A stretch of 64,000 nucleotides of DNA from Theodoxus fluviatilis (Eukaryota; Mollusca; Gastropoda; Cycloneritida; Neritidae). The position numbers were made by a program, and so were the translations under genes. Positions 49,206 through 63,296 of this stretch are shown here, in pieces. The stretch covers positions 15,001-79,000 of the forward strand of contig JAWQFJ010017354.1 in the NCBI GenBank assembly GCA_034096865.1. The letters run 5' to 3'. Numbering within the stretch: the stretch's first letter is position 1; each line of letters begins with the position of its first letter. The notes beneath the pieces were generated by a model, which was not told where the DNA came from, did no database searches, and saw only the letters and a list, made by a program, of their open reading frames with translations.

Positions 49206-50174
49206 CAGGGTGACACAAAAAAAAGTATCATCACCAAAAATCGAATAACTTTTGAAATTGAACTCAGATCAACACAAAACTTTGGTGACATTAGGTCACG
49301 TCTATGTAGCAGACATCCCTAAAGTTTCACATCTGTACTTCAAAAACTCTCTGTGTCACTGGCGATCCAAAATGTGCTCCAAGTGTGCTCCCTGGTGCTG
49401 CGAACACACTTGGATCCGTTGTGCAAAGTTCGCCTCTCGCACTCCTCCCTTGGGATCGCTCTTATGGCTGCTGTGATTGCTGCCTTCAGGTCTGGGATGG
49501 TCTGGGGGTTGTTTACATACACCCTGTCCTTTAGGTATCCCCACAGATAAAAATCTGGGGGGTTCAAGTCCGGTGAATGCGGCGACCACTCTGGGTCACA
49601 TCTGCGGCTGATCAGTCGGTCAGGGAAACACTGCCATAGCAGGTGTAAGCTTTTGTTTAATCTGTATTCTGTAAGGATACAAGTGGAGTTCTGAGATCAA
49701 AATTCTCCTCACGGACTCCCGGTTGATTCCAAGATCATGACTTCGACGACGCACAGACTTGTTTGGGCTGCGGGCAACAGAGTCTCTGACTGCAGCAACG
49801 TTGGGTGGTGTCCTTGATGATTTTGATCGTCCAGAGTATGATTGTCAGTTAGTGTCTTTACCATTTAAGTTTAGCACAGTTCCATGGGTTCTGAACTTGT
49901 TGACCCAACTGTAGATCGTCCTGTGGAGAGGAAATTCCCGACATCCGAACCGTTGTCTGAATTGCAGCTGAGCTGCATGAATAGACTTCAGCCGAAAATA
50001 TGCCTCAACTATAAATGTCTTTTGCTCAGTGGTCCAAGGCATCTCGAAGTTCCACTTTGGTACACTCACAGAGCAAGGCTTCTTCTTGATGAATCTAAAA
50101 AAAATTTAAAAATTGATTTAATATTTCAAAAGTTATTTAAGTTTAGGTGATGATACTTTTTTTGTGTCACCCTG
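49206..50174 (-). mobile_element. Tc1/mariner-type transposon, internally deleted
   Basis: Flanked by TA on both sides (49204-49205, 50175-50176), with inverted ends CAGGGTGACACAAAAAAAAG. The minus strand encodes the helix-turn-helix N-terminus (WTTEQKTFIVEAYFRLKS, 50069-49845). Closer to 49340-49567 it encodes NPPDFYLWGYLKDRVY, the segment following the third catalytic acidic region. The middle, including the first catalytic aspartates, is missing and frames are broken, so it is a nonautonomous copy. Confidence 0.93.
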
Positions 50175-50770
50175 TAAGATACCCACCAAGCTTAGCAACA
50201 CAGCATTGCACATACATCGGTGGGGAATGAGTGTTTTCTATCAGTATCATTACATCCTCTTGAAACATTTCATCACAGCTTAGCAGGCAAGAGCTATCTA
50301 CAGAAACTTAATTTTTTTTAAATTTCACCTTTTGAGTCTGTAACGCCTAGGCTACACAAATTTAAGTCATGCTCAACATTTGTCAGAATGGATATTTACA
50401 TGAGAGGTACAAAATATATTAGCTAAAAAGAGAAATATCCAGAATGAAAGTCTACTCTTTCATAGTCAGTGTTGAGAGGTGACCCATATTCCCATGTTGA
50501 CTAATGCTGTTCAAACCTTTCTGTATCAACACTCCTGTACATTCTATGTACCTGTCCTATAATTGAGCCAACGCCAGAATGCTTGAATGCAGAACCAATG
50601 TAAGAGCAAGAAAAGCAAGCATACGAATAACTCAGATAAGACTCTGCTGATTTACTCAGAATACAGTAGCACTAACCCTGATTACAGGTAATTCGTGATT
50701 TATCAATTTAACAAATGTAATATTAAAAATCTTTTTAAGGCCACTCTCTTTCTAATCTTCCCATTGTGTT

Positions 50771-50772
<2 letters not shown>

Positions 50773-50849
<77 letters not shown>
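50773..50849. repeat. (GT)n microsatellite
   Basis: 38 units, uninterrupted. Confidence 0.97.
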
Positions 50850-51668
<819 letters not shown>

Positions 51669-51679
51669 CGTGCGTGAGT

Positions 51680-53850
51680 GCATGTGTGTGTGAAGCAAAA
51701 ATTATGTTTCCTCCGACAGCAGAAGTGATGTTAAATACATTTGAATTTACCAGAATGCTCTGTAACCCTGTTTCCCCTTTACAGAATAGCTGTTTCCTCT
51801 CAAAGGAAATCTAATCATGCAAAGATACAATGTACTGATCTACTGTGTTGAATTGAGATACAGCTCTTAGATTTTCCGGTCTGGGGCCACCCTGTTGTCC
51901 AGCAATCCACAATCTTTTTTCCTGATTTCAGGAGGTTCACACTGCACAGCCGTCAGTGTGTCACTGGGACCAACTTGATAACCCAGTAACCTCCACCATT
52001 TCATCATACTTCTTTTTGTAGTCAGAGGGGAGTCGGCGTGGTAGAAGAAAATGGAGTTAAAGTGGCAGAAGTTAGCAGCTCTTGTCTTGATTTTTTTTGG
52101 TTGAGGAAAAGAAGAGTTTTAAAAGCATGGTAAAAAAAAATAGAAAGCTTTCAAGCGCCTCCAGTAAGTGGACAGTACATCTTACTGAAGGTAACTGAAT
52201 AAAATGTCAAGATTTTCCTTTCCCCCATATAGACATAAGAAATTAGCTTCCAACAACTGATGCTTAGAACTGCAACATGACGGGGTTATTCATCTTCGTT
52301 TGCAGTGGATTATGAAAAGATATTTGTAGGTAACTGAAAATAAAGTAAAGATTTGACTTTTTCTACAGTCATAAGACATCAGCTTTAAAAAAAAACTAAT
52401 GGATAGAGTTGAAACGTGCTTGGAATGCTAAATTCCAAATTCCAAGAGTGAAGAAGAGGCTACTTATCTTCATTTGCACTAGTAATGGAAATGATCCTTG
52501 CTTCGAGATAAATTCCCTTGGAATTCCTTCTTCTCCACCCAAGTACTTGAACATTACACAGACTCAGTCTGAAGGAACGGGGTCCTTGTAAACCTACTGA
52601 TTATTCAAGCCCCCTAAACCAGCCTAGCAACGCACCCATGGCTGTAGGAGAATGAGAGAAGGATCTGGTCAACATCTTTACAGTGGAGATCCATGGATGT
52701 GTTCCAATGTCTGACACGAGTGTTGAGTCAAAGCTTGCAAAGTCATGATTGAGCAAACGACTAGGTAGTCAAACAGAATAGCCCTATCTCAACAACTCCT
52801 TAAAAGGAATGGGAAAGCTGACGGTCAGCAGACAAGAAGGCCCATATAAAGTGTTCGGGTCGCTTAGCCTCCAACATGATAACTGGGTTAACATTATGAC
52901 TGGTCCAACACTTTCAACATCACACAGTGGGTCATACTTGTCTGATTTTTTTCTCCTTTTAATTCATAACCAGCACACCATGGTCTTTTATCCTTACCTC
53001 ACGTCTGCATTCGCCTGAATAAAGTTCTACCAACACATCCGCCATTATCGGAACGTTCCACAAAAGAGACAAGACGCTGCGACAATGTTGCGGTAGCAAG
53101 AGTTAACAGCGGGTAGACACTTTTTCAACGCAACTTGAAGATCAAGCATGAAACGGAGCAGCTGTGCCGCGAGTACGCAGTTTGTGTCTGAAGACTTGTC
53201 ACCACTAAAACACTCTCTCAAGAGTGCTTCACCTAGACAACACACGGCTCCAAGAGCCATCTAGACCTGAGGAAAAACCTTCCTACCTGTCAGAGCAAAG
53301 TGGATGATCTATGGAGGCTACCAACGGTGACTGCAACTCCAGTTACAACCTTTCAATGCAAATATTATCGGTGCCACAGTTCCTCCACAGATATATGTAC
53401 TTTAGTCTACTTGTCGTCATCTGGTCCAACCGCAGCATGCTGGAGCTCAACATGCTGGGAGAAATGGGGGGGAGGAAGACCACACCATCTGTTTCACTAT
53501 TCTGCATCCTCCAGGCTCCATCATCCAGCTGGTGTGGCTGCAGCTGATTGCCGATGTCAGTATCGATTATTTCATTTGCATGAATGTTCTCTTCAACATG
53601 CCAGATAACTAGAATTTTACTTTGGACTATAGTAACAGGTAGTTTTTTCATTGAATTTTTTTTTTAATCCCCAGATTTCCTCAGTCTACAACATCTATGC
53701 CCGTTTGTTTCATGTGCATAATTTTCTTCTGAAACATAAATGAAGCATGCGTTTAAATCATTTCGTGAAGTTTATCGGCAACCCAATGGGTGAAAACATT
53801 TCTTGGCAAACCACTTTTACTGCCTGATGAAAAACTTGGAAAGACGGAAA
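51680..53850. other. 5' flank, no gene recognised
   Basis: Small open frames exist at 53045-53260 (-) and 53311-53547 (+). Neither has a recognisable domain, and splice support is weak. Confidence 0.45.
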
Positions 53851-53871
53851 ACGCGCGCGCGCGCGCCGCTT

Positions 53872-53918
<47 letters not shown>

Positions 53919-53938
53919 ACCACCACCACCACCACCAT
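53851..53938. repeat. (CG)n-(CA)n-(CCA)n compound tract
   Basis: Alternating CGCGCGCGCGCGC, then CACACG mixture, (CA)n and (CAC)n. The alternating purine-pyrimidine stretch could adopt Z-DNA. Confidence 0.9.
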
Positions 53939-54255
53939 TTTGATGTAGGCACCCGTGTGGCTGTAAATTTACAACTCCAAAAAGATGACAGTGGCACTAT
54001 CATTGCTCCGTCTCACCTTGCGCTGGAATGGTTCAAGAACACTCTGCCACAGATGGCCGAGCTCGATAAGTGACAGTGCAAAAATGTCTAACGTCTACGA
54101 AACACCAGAGCTTGCCCTCGTATCATGCAAAGTTTGTAAATTTGAAAGGGGTCGCAAAAACCTATACAACGGCTGCCGTGGTGACTAAGATGACGTTTGC
54201 GCAGTCCTAAAACTAGTAAAAGATCGATTCTTCAGTTACGGAGTAAGAGTAGTAG

Positions 54256-54885
54256 GGGTCGGCTCTCTATTGCGTAGGGCCGCTATTGCGTGATTTTTTT
54301 TTTGTAACAAAAGTTATTTGGCCATTTTGATTCTTTTGTCCTAAAACGCCTAAAAAACCATAATATTCTTGTTACTTTTTCTTTTGCGGAGGGCCGCTAT
54401 TGCGGGATTTTTTGGTCAAAAGCTCTTCAGGCCATTTTGATTCTTTTGTCCTCAAACGCCTAAAAAACCTTAAAATTTGTGTTACTTTGTTTTAAACTTA
54501 GAAATTTTTTCGGGTTTTACCGATAGCGCTCAGCCTAGGCCACACCCGCCACCCCGCCTGACTGACTTAGCCTGTCCGGGGAGTTTCACCTAAACCCGGA
54601 CGCGTTACTTTTTGTCACGTTTGTGTCCAACATCAGCGTCGGGCCCTGGAGTTAGGGCGTAGAGACCACCCGTTGAGAGTCAACCGTGGGATGGAGTTAG
54701 AATATAAAGCTTCACCCATTATTGATAAAACCCGAAAAAGGTTCTAAGTTTTTCCAAAAAAAGTAACAAATATTTTATGGTTTTTTTAGGCGTTTTAGGT
54801 CAAAAGAATCAAAATGGCCTGAAGAACTTTTGACCAAAAAAATCCCGCAATAGCGGCCCTCCCTCCGCAATAGCGGCCCCTACCC
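54256..54885. mobile_element. MULE-like MITE with 9-bp target duplication
   Basis: GAGTAGTAG flanks both ends (54247-54255, 54886-54894). Terminal inverted arms of about 150 bp contain GGGCCGCTATTGCG and CCATTTTGATTCTTTTG. The left arm is present twice in tandem, about 114 bp apart (54272 and 54386). The centre has no coding capacity. A 9-bp duplication with long arms fits Mutator-like elements. Confidence 0.88.
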
Positions 54886-54894
54886 GAGTAGTAG

Positions 54895-55229
54895 ACGCAG
54901 GCTGATACAGTGTTCACACTGAGACACATCTGAGCGTCTGTTTCACGAAACTATTTCCTTCTAGGCGGAGTAGCCTATGTCGTTTAGAAGTCCGCTCTGT
55001 GTCGTTCATATAATATACAAAGGCTGATAAGCCATTCAGCTTTAATCATCATCATCATCATCGTCGTCGTCGTCGTCGTTGTCGTCGTTGTTGTTGTCGT
55101 CATACTATTTGAAGTAGAGTGGGAAAATTTAACTCCTTCGACAATGCTCGAGGAGTACTTATGATGTTAGCGTGTGGCAAACCTAGGCTTGCGGTAGGAG
55201 CAATCCGGTTCCACGAACAGAAAAAAAGT
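54895..55229. other. Repeat-derived spacer
   Basis: 55010-55060 carries an ACAAAGGCTGATAAGCC tail followed by ATC and GTC triplet repeats, resembling the tail of the 44376-45298 LINE family. Confidence 0.5.
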
Positions 55230-56035
55230 TTCGCGTAAGGTGTCCGCTCCTAACACATGGATACAACTGTCACTCCTGTATGAAGCGGAAATATAGGGTC
55301 TACATGAACACAAGAAAATAGAAAGTGTCCACATATTTTCGTGTAAAAGGTTCCTCCACCTTGATTCTAGATCAACAAATCATATGGTGTATGGAGATTT
55401 ATATCGGAAGATTTCCGCTGCATGTTAACGACAGTATACGGGTCATAAAATGCTGGTTTAAGATGTGCAACATGACGGAAGACAGCAAACATATGTAATG
55501 CTCCTAAGGTCATGTATTTCTTGAAAACGGAGCTGGTCTGACCTAGTTAAAAGCTGCCTTTTCTGCATTGGCTTCGGTTTCGTGTGGCTTAATGGATGCG
55601 TTCAGAATGAAAAAATGTTTCTGCGCGTCCTTATCCAGAGACTAGTAGACTGCTTTTTACAAAAATTGAATGCCAGAAATATCAGTAGCGAAAGATTTAT
55701 ATGGTATTCATCTTTCAAGAGGAATCTGGCACTAGAAGAATACTTAGACACAATTAACAACAAGAAATTCCGGGACGTGTTGATACAATTTAGATTTGAC
55801 ATTAATGATTTGAAAATTAATAACATATTTTGATGAGCATGACCTCCAATGTCCATTTTGTGCAGCTAGGGAGGATGAAGAACACTTCCTCAGTCAAAGC
55901 ACTGCTTACATTGATTTACGACAAAAAATATCGAGGACACCGGTTGCTTGGGAAATACAATGTACACGTGTGCTCTGCCGTGATGCATGAATATAATGCT
56001 AGAAAAAAAAATCCCTAGCCTTGTATATAATATGC
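55230..56035 (+). mobile_element. LINE fragment, C-terminal RT region
   Basis: Frames on the + strand read HKKIESVHIFSCKRFL, NHMVYGDLYRKI and then FGFVWLNGCVQNEKMFL. They end in CPFCAAREDEEHFL, the C-terminal zinc-knuckle of this LINE class. Stops and a frameshift near 55833 show it is dead. The same domain order appears in the minus-strand LINE at 58566-61660. Confidence 0.8.
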
Positions 56036-56198
56036 TATTGAAAGTCGTAGACACGAACTCGAGGGCAGAAGTAGGCCTACTCCCCCAGGTTATACAGCTG
56101 TAGTTAAAATCTACACTGAAATGTTAGTGATAATTACGCATGTTGGATATTGTTCTGTATTTGCATTGGGCCGCTAGTCTCGCAAATAAACGTCAAGT

Positions 56199-56206
<8 letters not shown>

Positions 56207-56286
<80 letters not shown>
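56207..56286. repeat. (TC)n microsatellite
   Basis: 40 units, uninterrupted. Confidence 0.97.
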
Positions 56287-56288
<2 letters not shown>

Positions 56289-56289
56289 T

Positions 56290-57029
56290 TCTCGATCAGT
56301 ATTTACTTGTCTTCAATCATCGTACTTCGTTCTCTGATCTGACGCTTTCAGTTGCACACTAACCAGTTCGTGTGATTATGCGGCACGTAAGATTGTGTTA
56401 TGTCTTTCTCAGGCTTTGGAGTTGAGTCCGGGAGGGAGGTATTCATAGCTGTAGCGGTGTTTATAGTCCCGACGTTGGCCCCGCAGGCTTCCAACGATGA
56501 CCCTGGTCTGTTTCTGCCAGGATGCGACCTTTGACCTCGCAGGACTGGACTGTGGTCAGTGAGCTGTGAACAGCCACCCTGCCAGAGCAACAACGATGCA
56601 AAGAAAGCAAAATGGAAGATCGTGGGAAATGAATTGGACTCTCTGCATCGAAAAATTTTCAATATTCAATTGCTGAATATGCCGCGAGCCATGCAATCTT
56701 CCTTCGCAAAGTAATCGGGATAAAACAGAAGGCTGTGGAGTGCATGGTAGTTTCGTCGTAGCTGTGCGAAATGTTAGATCAGTTCTGGAATCCGGCGGGC
56801 CATTTTTTATCTACTTAGATCAGTTACTGAAATCTTGAGAAGAACGATTTCATTAAAGCATCCTACAGGCCTCAGAGTAAACAAGTCCGACTGACCAAAT
56901 CCTAACGGCCTATAACAGTATAAGCCACCGTTAGCTATGTAACGCCATGGTGGTCGTGACACCAAAGCTGGCTAAGAGCAAATTACGTCTCGATTTCCCT
57001 CGTTAGTCTCCTTTTACGAGTCGCGTAGC
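56290..57029. other. No gene recognised
   Basis: A minus open frame at 56348-56662 shows no recognisable family. Confidence 0.45.
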
Positions 57030-57255
57030 TAGGGAGACGTGGTGGGTGTACTCCAACACCAATCCTCAGGGAGTAGGGAGACGTGGTGGGTGTACTCCAA
57101 CACCAATCCTCAGGGAGTAGGGAGACGTGGTGGGTGTACTCCAACACCAATCCTCAGGGAGTAGGGAGACGTGGTGGGTGTACTCCAACACCAATCCTCA
57201 GGGAGTAGGGAGACGTGGTGGGTGTACTTCAACACCAATCCTCAGGGAGTAGGTT
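57030..57255. repeat. 44-bp tandem repeat, 5 copies
   Basis: Units starting TAGGGAGACGTGGTGGGTGT at 57030, 57074, 57118, 57162 and 57206. They are nearly identical. Confidence 0.95.
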
Positions 57256-57769
57256 AAGGAGAACTTGCTCATTCCTAAGTGTCGACGTGCGGCTACAGCC
57301 CTTGGGAAGGGCTTGATGCCAAGTGCAAAAATGTCGTTTTCACCGGGGCGAATAATAGGGAAGAAGCTAATGTTAGAGATTACCAGTGTTTCAAACATTG
57401 GAAACGAGGTCTCTAACAAATTTACGAAAAAAGGAGCAAGGGTAGCTTGAGCCTGCTCGGGCAATTTAAACTAAAAATATTTTGGAACCCTTTTCAAGCC
57501 ATCACATGAGTTTTAAGTTGAAACTGACGCTATGAATGTCGCCAAGTACAGGTGAACTTGTTATGTAAGGACACGTAGTGAGTCCATGACTGATGGTTAG
57601 TGCGGACAGCGTGAATACGTGCGAACTAACCGAGGGGGTTGAAGAAGAGTATCACTTGGAAGATCCTGACGACTCCTACTTATGATTAATTCATGACTGG
57701 AACTACATGTGCTCTAACAACAAATGCAAACGTAGATGAGAATTATCGAACTTTTCCATTGTAACAGAG

Positions 57770-57771
57770 AG

Positions 57772-57838
<67 letters not shown>

Positions 57839-57891
57839 GAGAGACAGAGAGAGAGAGACAGAGAGAGAGAGAGACAGAGAGAGAGAGAGAC

Positions 57892-57920
<29 letters not shown>
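57770..57920. repeat. (GA)n microsatellite
   Basis: GA tract with CAGAGA interruptions, directly in front of a SINE. Confidence 0.95.
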
Positions 57921-57923
<3 letters not shown>

Positions 57924-58320
57924 TGGCCGAGTGGTTAGCGCGCTGGACCTACAGTCGCTTGCGGCCAGTGGGTACGGCGTTCGAAGCTGCGCGGTTTCCA
58001 GAGTTGCATCCTTGAGCAAGATGCTTAACTCGCATTGTTTCTCCCCACCCAGGAGTAAAACCGGGTACCTGTGAGGGCAATATTGGCAAAAACGTTGTGC
58101 GATTAACCCTTGTATGCGGCCAAGCGCCAGCATCGGGTTGGAATACTCCCCAGGGAGCGAAGTTGGTGCTGGTACCTGACTGTGTGCGTCTTAAATGTCT
58201 GTCACTATGTTTGTTGTGAGGTACCAGTGAGGATTGATGAAGATGCCCAGTGATCAGGGGATAAAGTGTAAGCGGTTTGAGACCCAGACAAAGGGTGTAA
58301 GTCGCTATTAAAAAACCACA
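57921..58320 (+). mobile_element. tRNA-derived SINE
   Basis: The head has an A-box TGGCCGAGTGGTTAGCGCGC and a B-box-like GCGTTCGAAGC. The body includes CTTGAGCAAGATGCTTAAC, common in animal SINEs. The 3' end has GTAAGCGGTTTGAGACCC and a short A-run. Confidence 0.88.
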
Positions 58321-58329
58321 CCCTTTACC

Positions 58330-58364
58330 TTTTACAGAGACAGAGAGAGCGTGCATGCGTGAGA

Positions 58365-58397
<33 letters not shown>

Positions 58398-58489
58398 CTT
58401 TGCCAGGGAGAAGGGTGATCTCGTGCAAAACGTGCAGAACGCTGGCCGAGTTTCCTCCTGGTGCGCCCTGCACGTGCGTAGAATGCGCC

Positions 58490-58566
<77 letters not shown>
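58330..58566. repeat. Two (GA)n tracts around a unique spacer
   Basis: GA tracts at 58362-58395 and 58494-58566. The second is the 3' tail of the LINE that follows on the minus strand. Confidence 0.93.
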
Positions 58567-58569
<3 letters not shown>

Positions 58570-59840
58570 ATTAACTTTATTTCGGCTGACGACCAATCGT
58601 TGATTACATTAGATATATGACTGTAAAATATTTTGCATTTTCTTACGTATTCAAATTATGTGTAAAATGTTTCATATGTGAACAAGTTATGGACAAGTTA
58701 GAATTTACATAAAATGCAAGTCTCACAATTAACAGCTGTACTTTACAAATATCTTTAGTATTTTTCGGCATTAACTCTCTCATACAAGGGTCTATGCAGT
58801 GTTTTGACTTCAAAATTCTGTGGATTAGGAATAGGGGTTGTTAGATATCTCTTAAATATGTACAGCAGTTGATTTTTATTTCACATTTTTTAAAATAAGT
58901 TAGTCTCTGTCTGACATGTGTACTTTTTACCACATCTGTATCATCCTTTTACCACGCATACATATACTCGCGCACTGGGTTTTTATATAAAGTTTGTATC
59001 AGAATAATGTACAGTCAGTTAATTCAGTAGCTTGTGGCTGATGAGCTTTTTCTAACGCCTGGTTGCATAGTTACAGAGCATAAAAGATGAACATAGCTAC
59101 GTCCCTTGTTCTACATACACCACGGCCATTGACAATGTATTTCAATGTTGGATGGACTGTCATTCAAGTATACAGTAGTCGCCGCTTATAAAACACGCGG
59201 TTAATAAAACAGTCGTTTTTTAAATACAGTTGGTCCGGTCCGGATTTACATCGTTACTGATGGACATGTTCAACACGCAAACGGTTAATAAAAACGCTGC
59301 TTATTAAATACACTTTTGTTCGGTCCCAACTTTGTTATGTAATTATTTCTACATTCGTCATATTTATAGCATTTGAACAGAAAATGTTCTTCAGTTTCAG
59401 TTTCATTTGGGCAAAATGGACACCTGGTAAATAATTCTTCGACATTATTGTATCGTTTATTTATATTTAGTTCATTTATTCCCAGTCTAAATCTGATAAA
59501 ACATCCCTGAATTTTTAGTAGTTATTTCATTGAGATAATTCTCAGCTACGTTTGTCTTTATAGGATGTAGATCGAGAATTGTTGACTGCTGCCAAGTTTG
59601 GCACACCGTTCCTGATAGAAGAAATATTGGAGTCTTTGTTTGAGAGATTGTACGAATGTTACCCCGCCGGTGGTTCCATCGTCCTGTCACACAAAAGCAT
59701 AGCCACATTTGTTTAACCATTCTTTTGCAGCGTTAGGCCAGTTGAATCTTTCTGGTATTTTTTTTTTCAGCAACATAAGATAGGCCTGTTTGGGTAACCG
59801 GTCTATAGGCATAATGCCGAGTCTCAACCAGAATTTGATT

Positions 59841-60200
59841 GCATGCATATACTATTTACAGACAAAGGGTACCTTCCCACTTCTCAATACATCATACTAT
59901 TTGGAGATCTAGCTTTTACGTTTAAAACTATTTTACAAGCTAACATGTGCGTTTTTTCCACATTCTCTTGTTTATGTAGATACCAAAGTTCTGCACCATA
60001 TAATAATGAGGGTTGTATTTGCATTCATATACTATTTACAGACAAAGGGTACCTTCCCACTTCTCAATACATCATACTATTTGGAGATCTAGCTTTTACG
60101 TTTGAAACTATTTTACAAGCTAACATGTGCGTTTTTTCCACATTCTCTTGTTTATGTAGATCCCAAAGTTCTGCACCATATAATAATGAGGGTTGTATTT
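59841..60200 (-). repeat. 180-bp tandem duplication inside the LINE
   Basis: 59841-60020 and 60021-60200 are nearly identical and 60 codons long, duplicating the SPNSMMYGDLGR region (minus strand). High identity points to a recent event. Confidence 0.95.
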
Positions 60201-60670
60201 GAGCAGCAAATAATCTGAAGTAAACCTTCGTGTTCATGCTATGAAGACGCCACATTGTTCTCAGGAGTTGCAGTCTTCTGCTTGGCCCTTATGGCTTGAT
60301 TCTCGAGAGCCCCCTTTACGGACAGTTTTGTTGTGAATACAAATCCCAGGTATTTGTAAGCATTCACAACTTCAAGCTCCTTCCCATCTAGCTGCCACCT
60401 TTCCCCTTGTCCCCCTCGACGAAAAACCATTACCTTAGTTTTATTTGAATTTACAGTAAGACCAAGCGCTTTAGATATGTGCTGCAGATTACTAATTTTT
60501 GGCACTAAGTCCTGCTGGTGTGGTTGATGCTCTGTCGGCGTGAAGCAAGGCGGAATCGAGAGCGCCACAAATAATTTTGCTCTCTCTTTATCAATAATGT
60601 AGCAGTGCAGATGGTCTCTGGTTTGACAGAATTATTCTTGCTTGTTTTTGCTGATGACATCGTGCTGCTG

Positions 60671-60747
60671 TGCATGCCGAAGTACAAGCATGTGTTCGAT
60701 GGACATGGTCCATTTCCATCGAACACATGCTTGTACTTCGGCATGCA
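60671..60747. repeat. 32-bp perfect inverted repeat with 13-bp spacer
   Basis: Arms 60671-60702 and 60716-60747 (TGCATGCCGAAGTACAAGCA and on). It lies at the edge of the inverted RT segment of the LINE. Confidence 0.95.
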
Positions 60748-61664
60748 TTGCTTTCATCATTTCGATTAGCTTTGTGGACTGTTTTGCTTTTATGAGGATG
60801 TTTCAGAGACATGTTCGATTCGCAGAATCAAAGGCTTTTTGAAAGTCTACAAAGGCTAAAGGCTACATACAATTTCCCTCTTCCCACACCATATTCATTT
60901 TTGACAGCCATAGTACAGAGTATAAATTATGTGATCAATCGTAAAGTAATCCGCCCTAAATCCGGCATGTTCTATACAAAACTTGTTCTTATCTTCCGCC
61001 CACCTTTGCAGGCGTCTGGTCAAAACAGATTAAACTAGTTTGCTCAGAACGTTTAGTAATGATATACCTCTGTAGCTCCGAGGGTCAAATTTGTCACCTG
61101 ATTTAAATATTAGTGGTCGGCTCCAGCTTTTGGGAAATATTGTTTTTCATACATTGTATTGAACCAATGGGTGTGAAAGGGTGCAAACTGGTCGCATGCC
61201 AGCTTCAGATAGTCTCCGGGTATTTTGTCAATGCCCGCAGCTCTTGCAGTACCAATCCTTCTAATCACCATTTTGACTTCTGTTGTTATCTGACTATCAA
61301 GAACCTCTTCCGCAATGTCTACCGCATTTTCAGACTCAGGCAAATCTTTGGACTGGATTTGGATTGGGCAGAGCAAATTTTGGAAGTAAAGCTTTCATGT
61401 GCCCAAGTCAATATCAGGGTATTCTGTCTTTCTGTATGTAACATGGCGTATCTTTGACCAGAAATTATAGGAGTTTCTTATATTTTTTACAAGAAACTGG
61501 CAAGTACCATTCAGAAGAATACACGCCTTTAAGTAAGTTTAACATTCTCCCTTTCAATCCATTCATTTCAAGTACCCTCCACAAGGCCAATCTGTCTACA
61601 GTATCAAATGCCTTTTTAAAGTCCACAAAAGCTATATATAGCTTTCGTTTTCTGCTCAAGTGAG

Positions 61665-62565
<901 letters not shown>

Positions 62566-63195
62566 AGCAGGAAAGAGGAGGGAAGAAGAAGGAGGAGGGA
62601 AGAAGAAGGAGGAGGGAAGAAGGAGGAGGGAAGAAAGAGGGAAGAAGGAGGGAAAATGAGGTAAGAAAGAGGGAAAAAAGAGGGAAGAAAGAGGGAAGAA
62701 AGAGGGAAGAAGGAGGGGAAAAGGAGGGAAGAAGGAGGGAAGAAGGAGGAGAAAAGAAGGAGGAGAAAAGAAGAAGGAGGGCAGACAGATGAAAGGAGAA
62801 GAAAGGAAGAAAGAGGTTAGAAAAAGGAGGGAAGAAAAAGGAGGGAAGAAAAAGAAGGAAATAAGGATGATGATGATGTTGATGATGACGATGATGATGA
62901 TAATGGAGAAGGAGGAGGAGGAGGAGGAGGAGGAGGAGGAGGAGGAGGAGGAGGAGGAGGAGGAGGAGGAGGAGGAGGAGGAGGAGGAGGAGGAGGAGGA
63001 GGAGGAGGAGGAGGAGGAGGAGGAGGAAGAGGAGGAGGAGGAGGAGGAGGAGGAGGAGGAGGAGGAGGAGGAGGAGGAGGAGGAGGAGGAGGAGGAGGAG
63101 GAGGAGGAGGAGGAGGGGGAGGAGGAGGAGGAGCAGGAGGAGCAGGAGGAGCAGGAGCAGGAGAAGGAGGAGGAGGAGGAGGAGCAGATGAAGGA
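62566..63195. repeat. Purine-rich tract ending in (GGA)n
   Basis: GGAGGGAAGAA-type repeats to 62860, a GATGAT stretch, then (GGA)n from about 62903 to 63190. The long poly-Glu, poly-Ser or poly-Leu frames here are not genes. Confidence 0.95.
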
Positions 63196-63296
63196 AAGAC
63201 GAGACAGGAGTTTCAAGACAAAAAGAGGAATAGAGCATAAAATCAGAGGTGACGTGGGCAATGGTGACAGTAGGGAAGACCCATGCAGCCGTGCAA

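Larger units (their letters stand above)
58566..61660 (-). mobile_element. LINE (non-LTR retrotransposon), rearranged and dead
   Basis: On the minus strand 61640-61465 encodes RT palm motifs (AFVDFKKAFDTVDR). Next, 61376-61110 encodes an earlier RT segment (ARAAGIDKIPGDYLKL), which should precede the palm, so two copies or a rearrangement are joined. 60568-60239 has GLTVNSNKTKVMVFRRGG and YKYLG, and 60255-60064 has LLYGAELWDLHKQ. The 3' end near 58566-58600 is CCGAAATAAAG plus (TC)n. A FADDIVLL motif on the + strand at about 60645-60670 shows an internal inversion. Confidence 0.87.

Noticed and set aside
53045..53547. Small open frames that could be 5' exons of another gene
   Set aside because: No recognisable domain and weak start and splice contexts; listed only as unassigned sequence.
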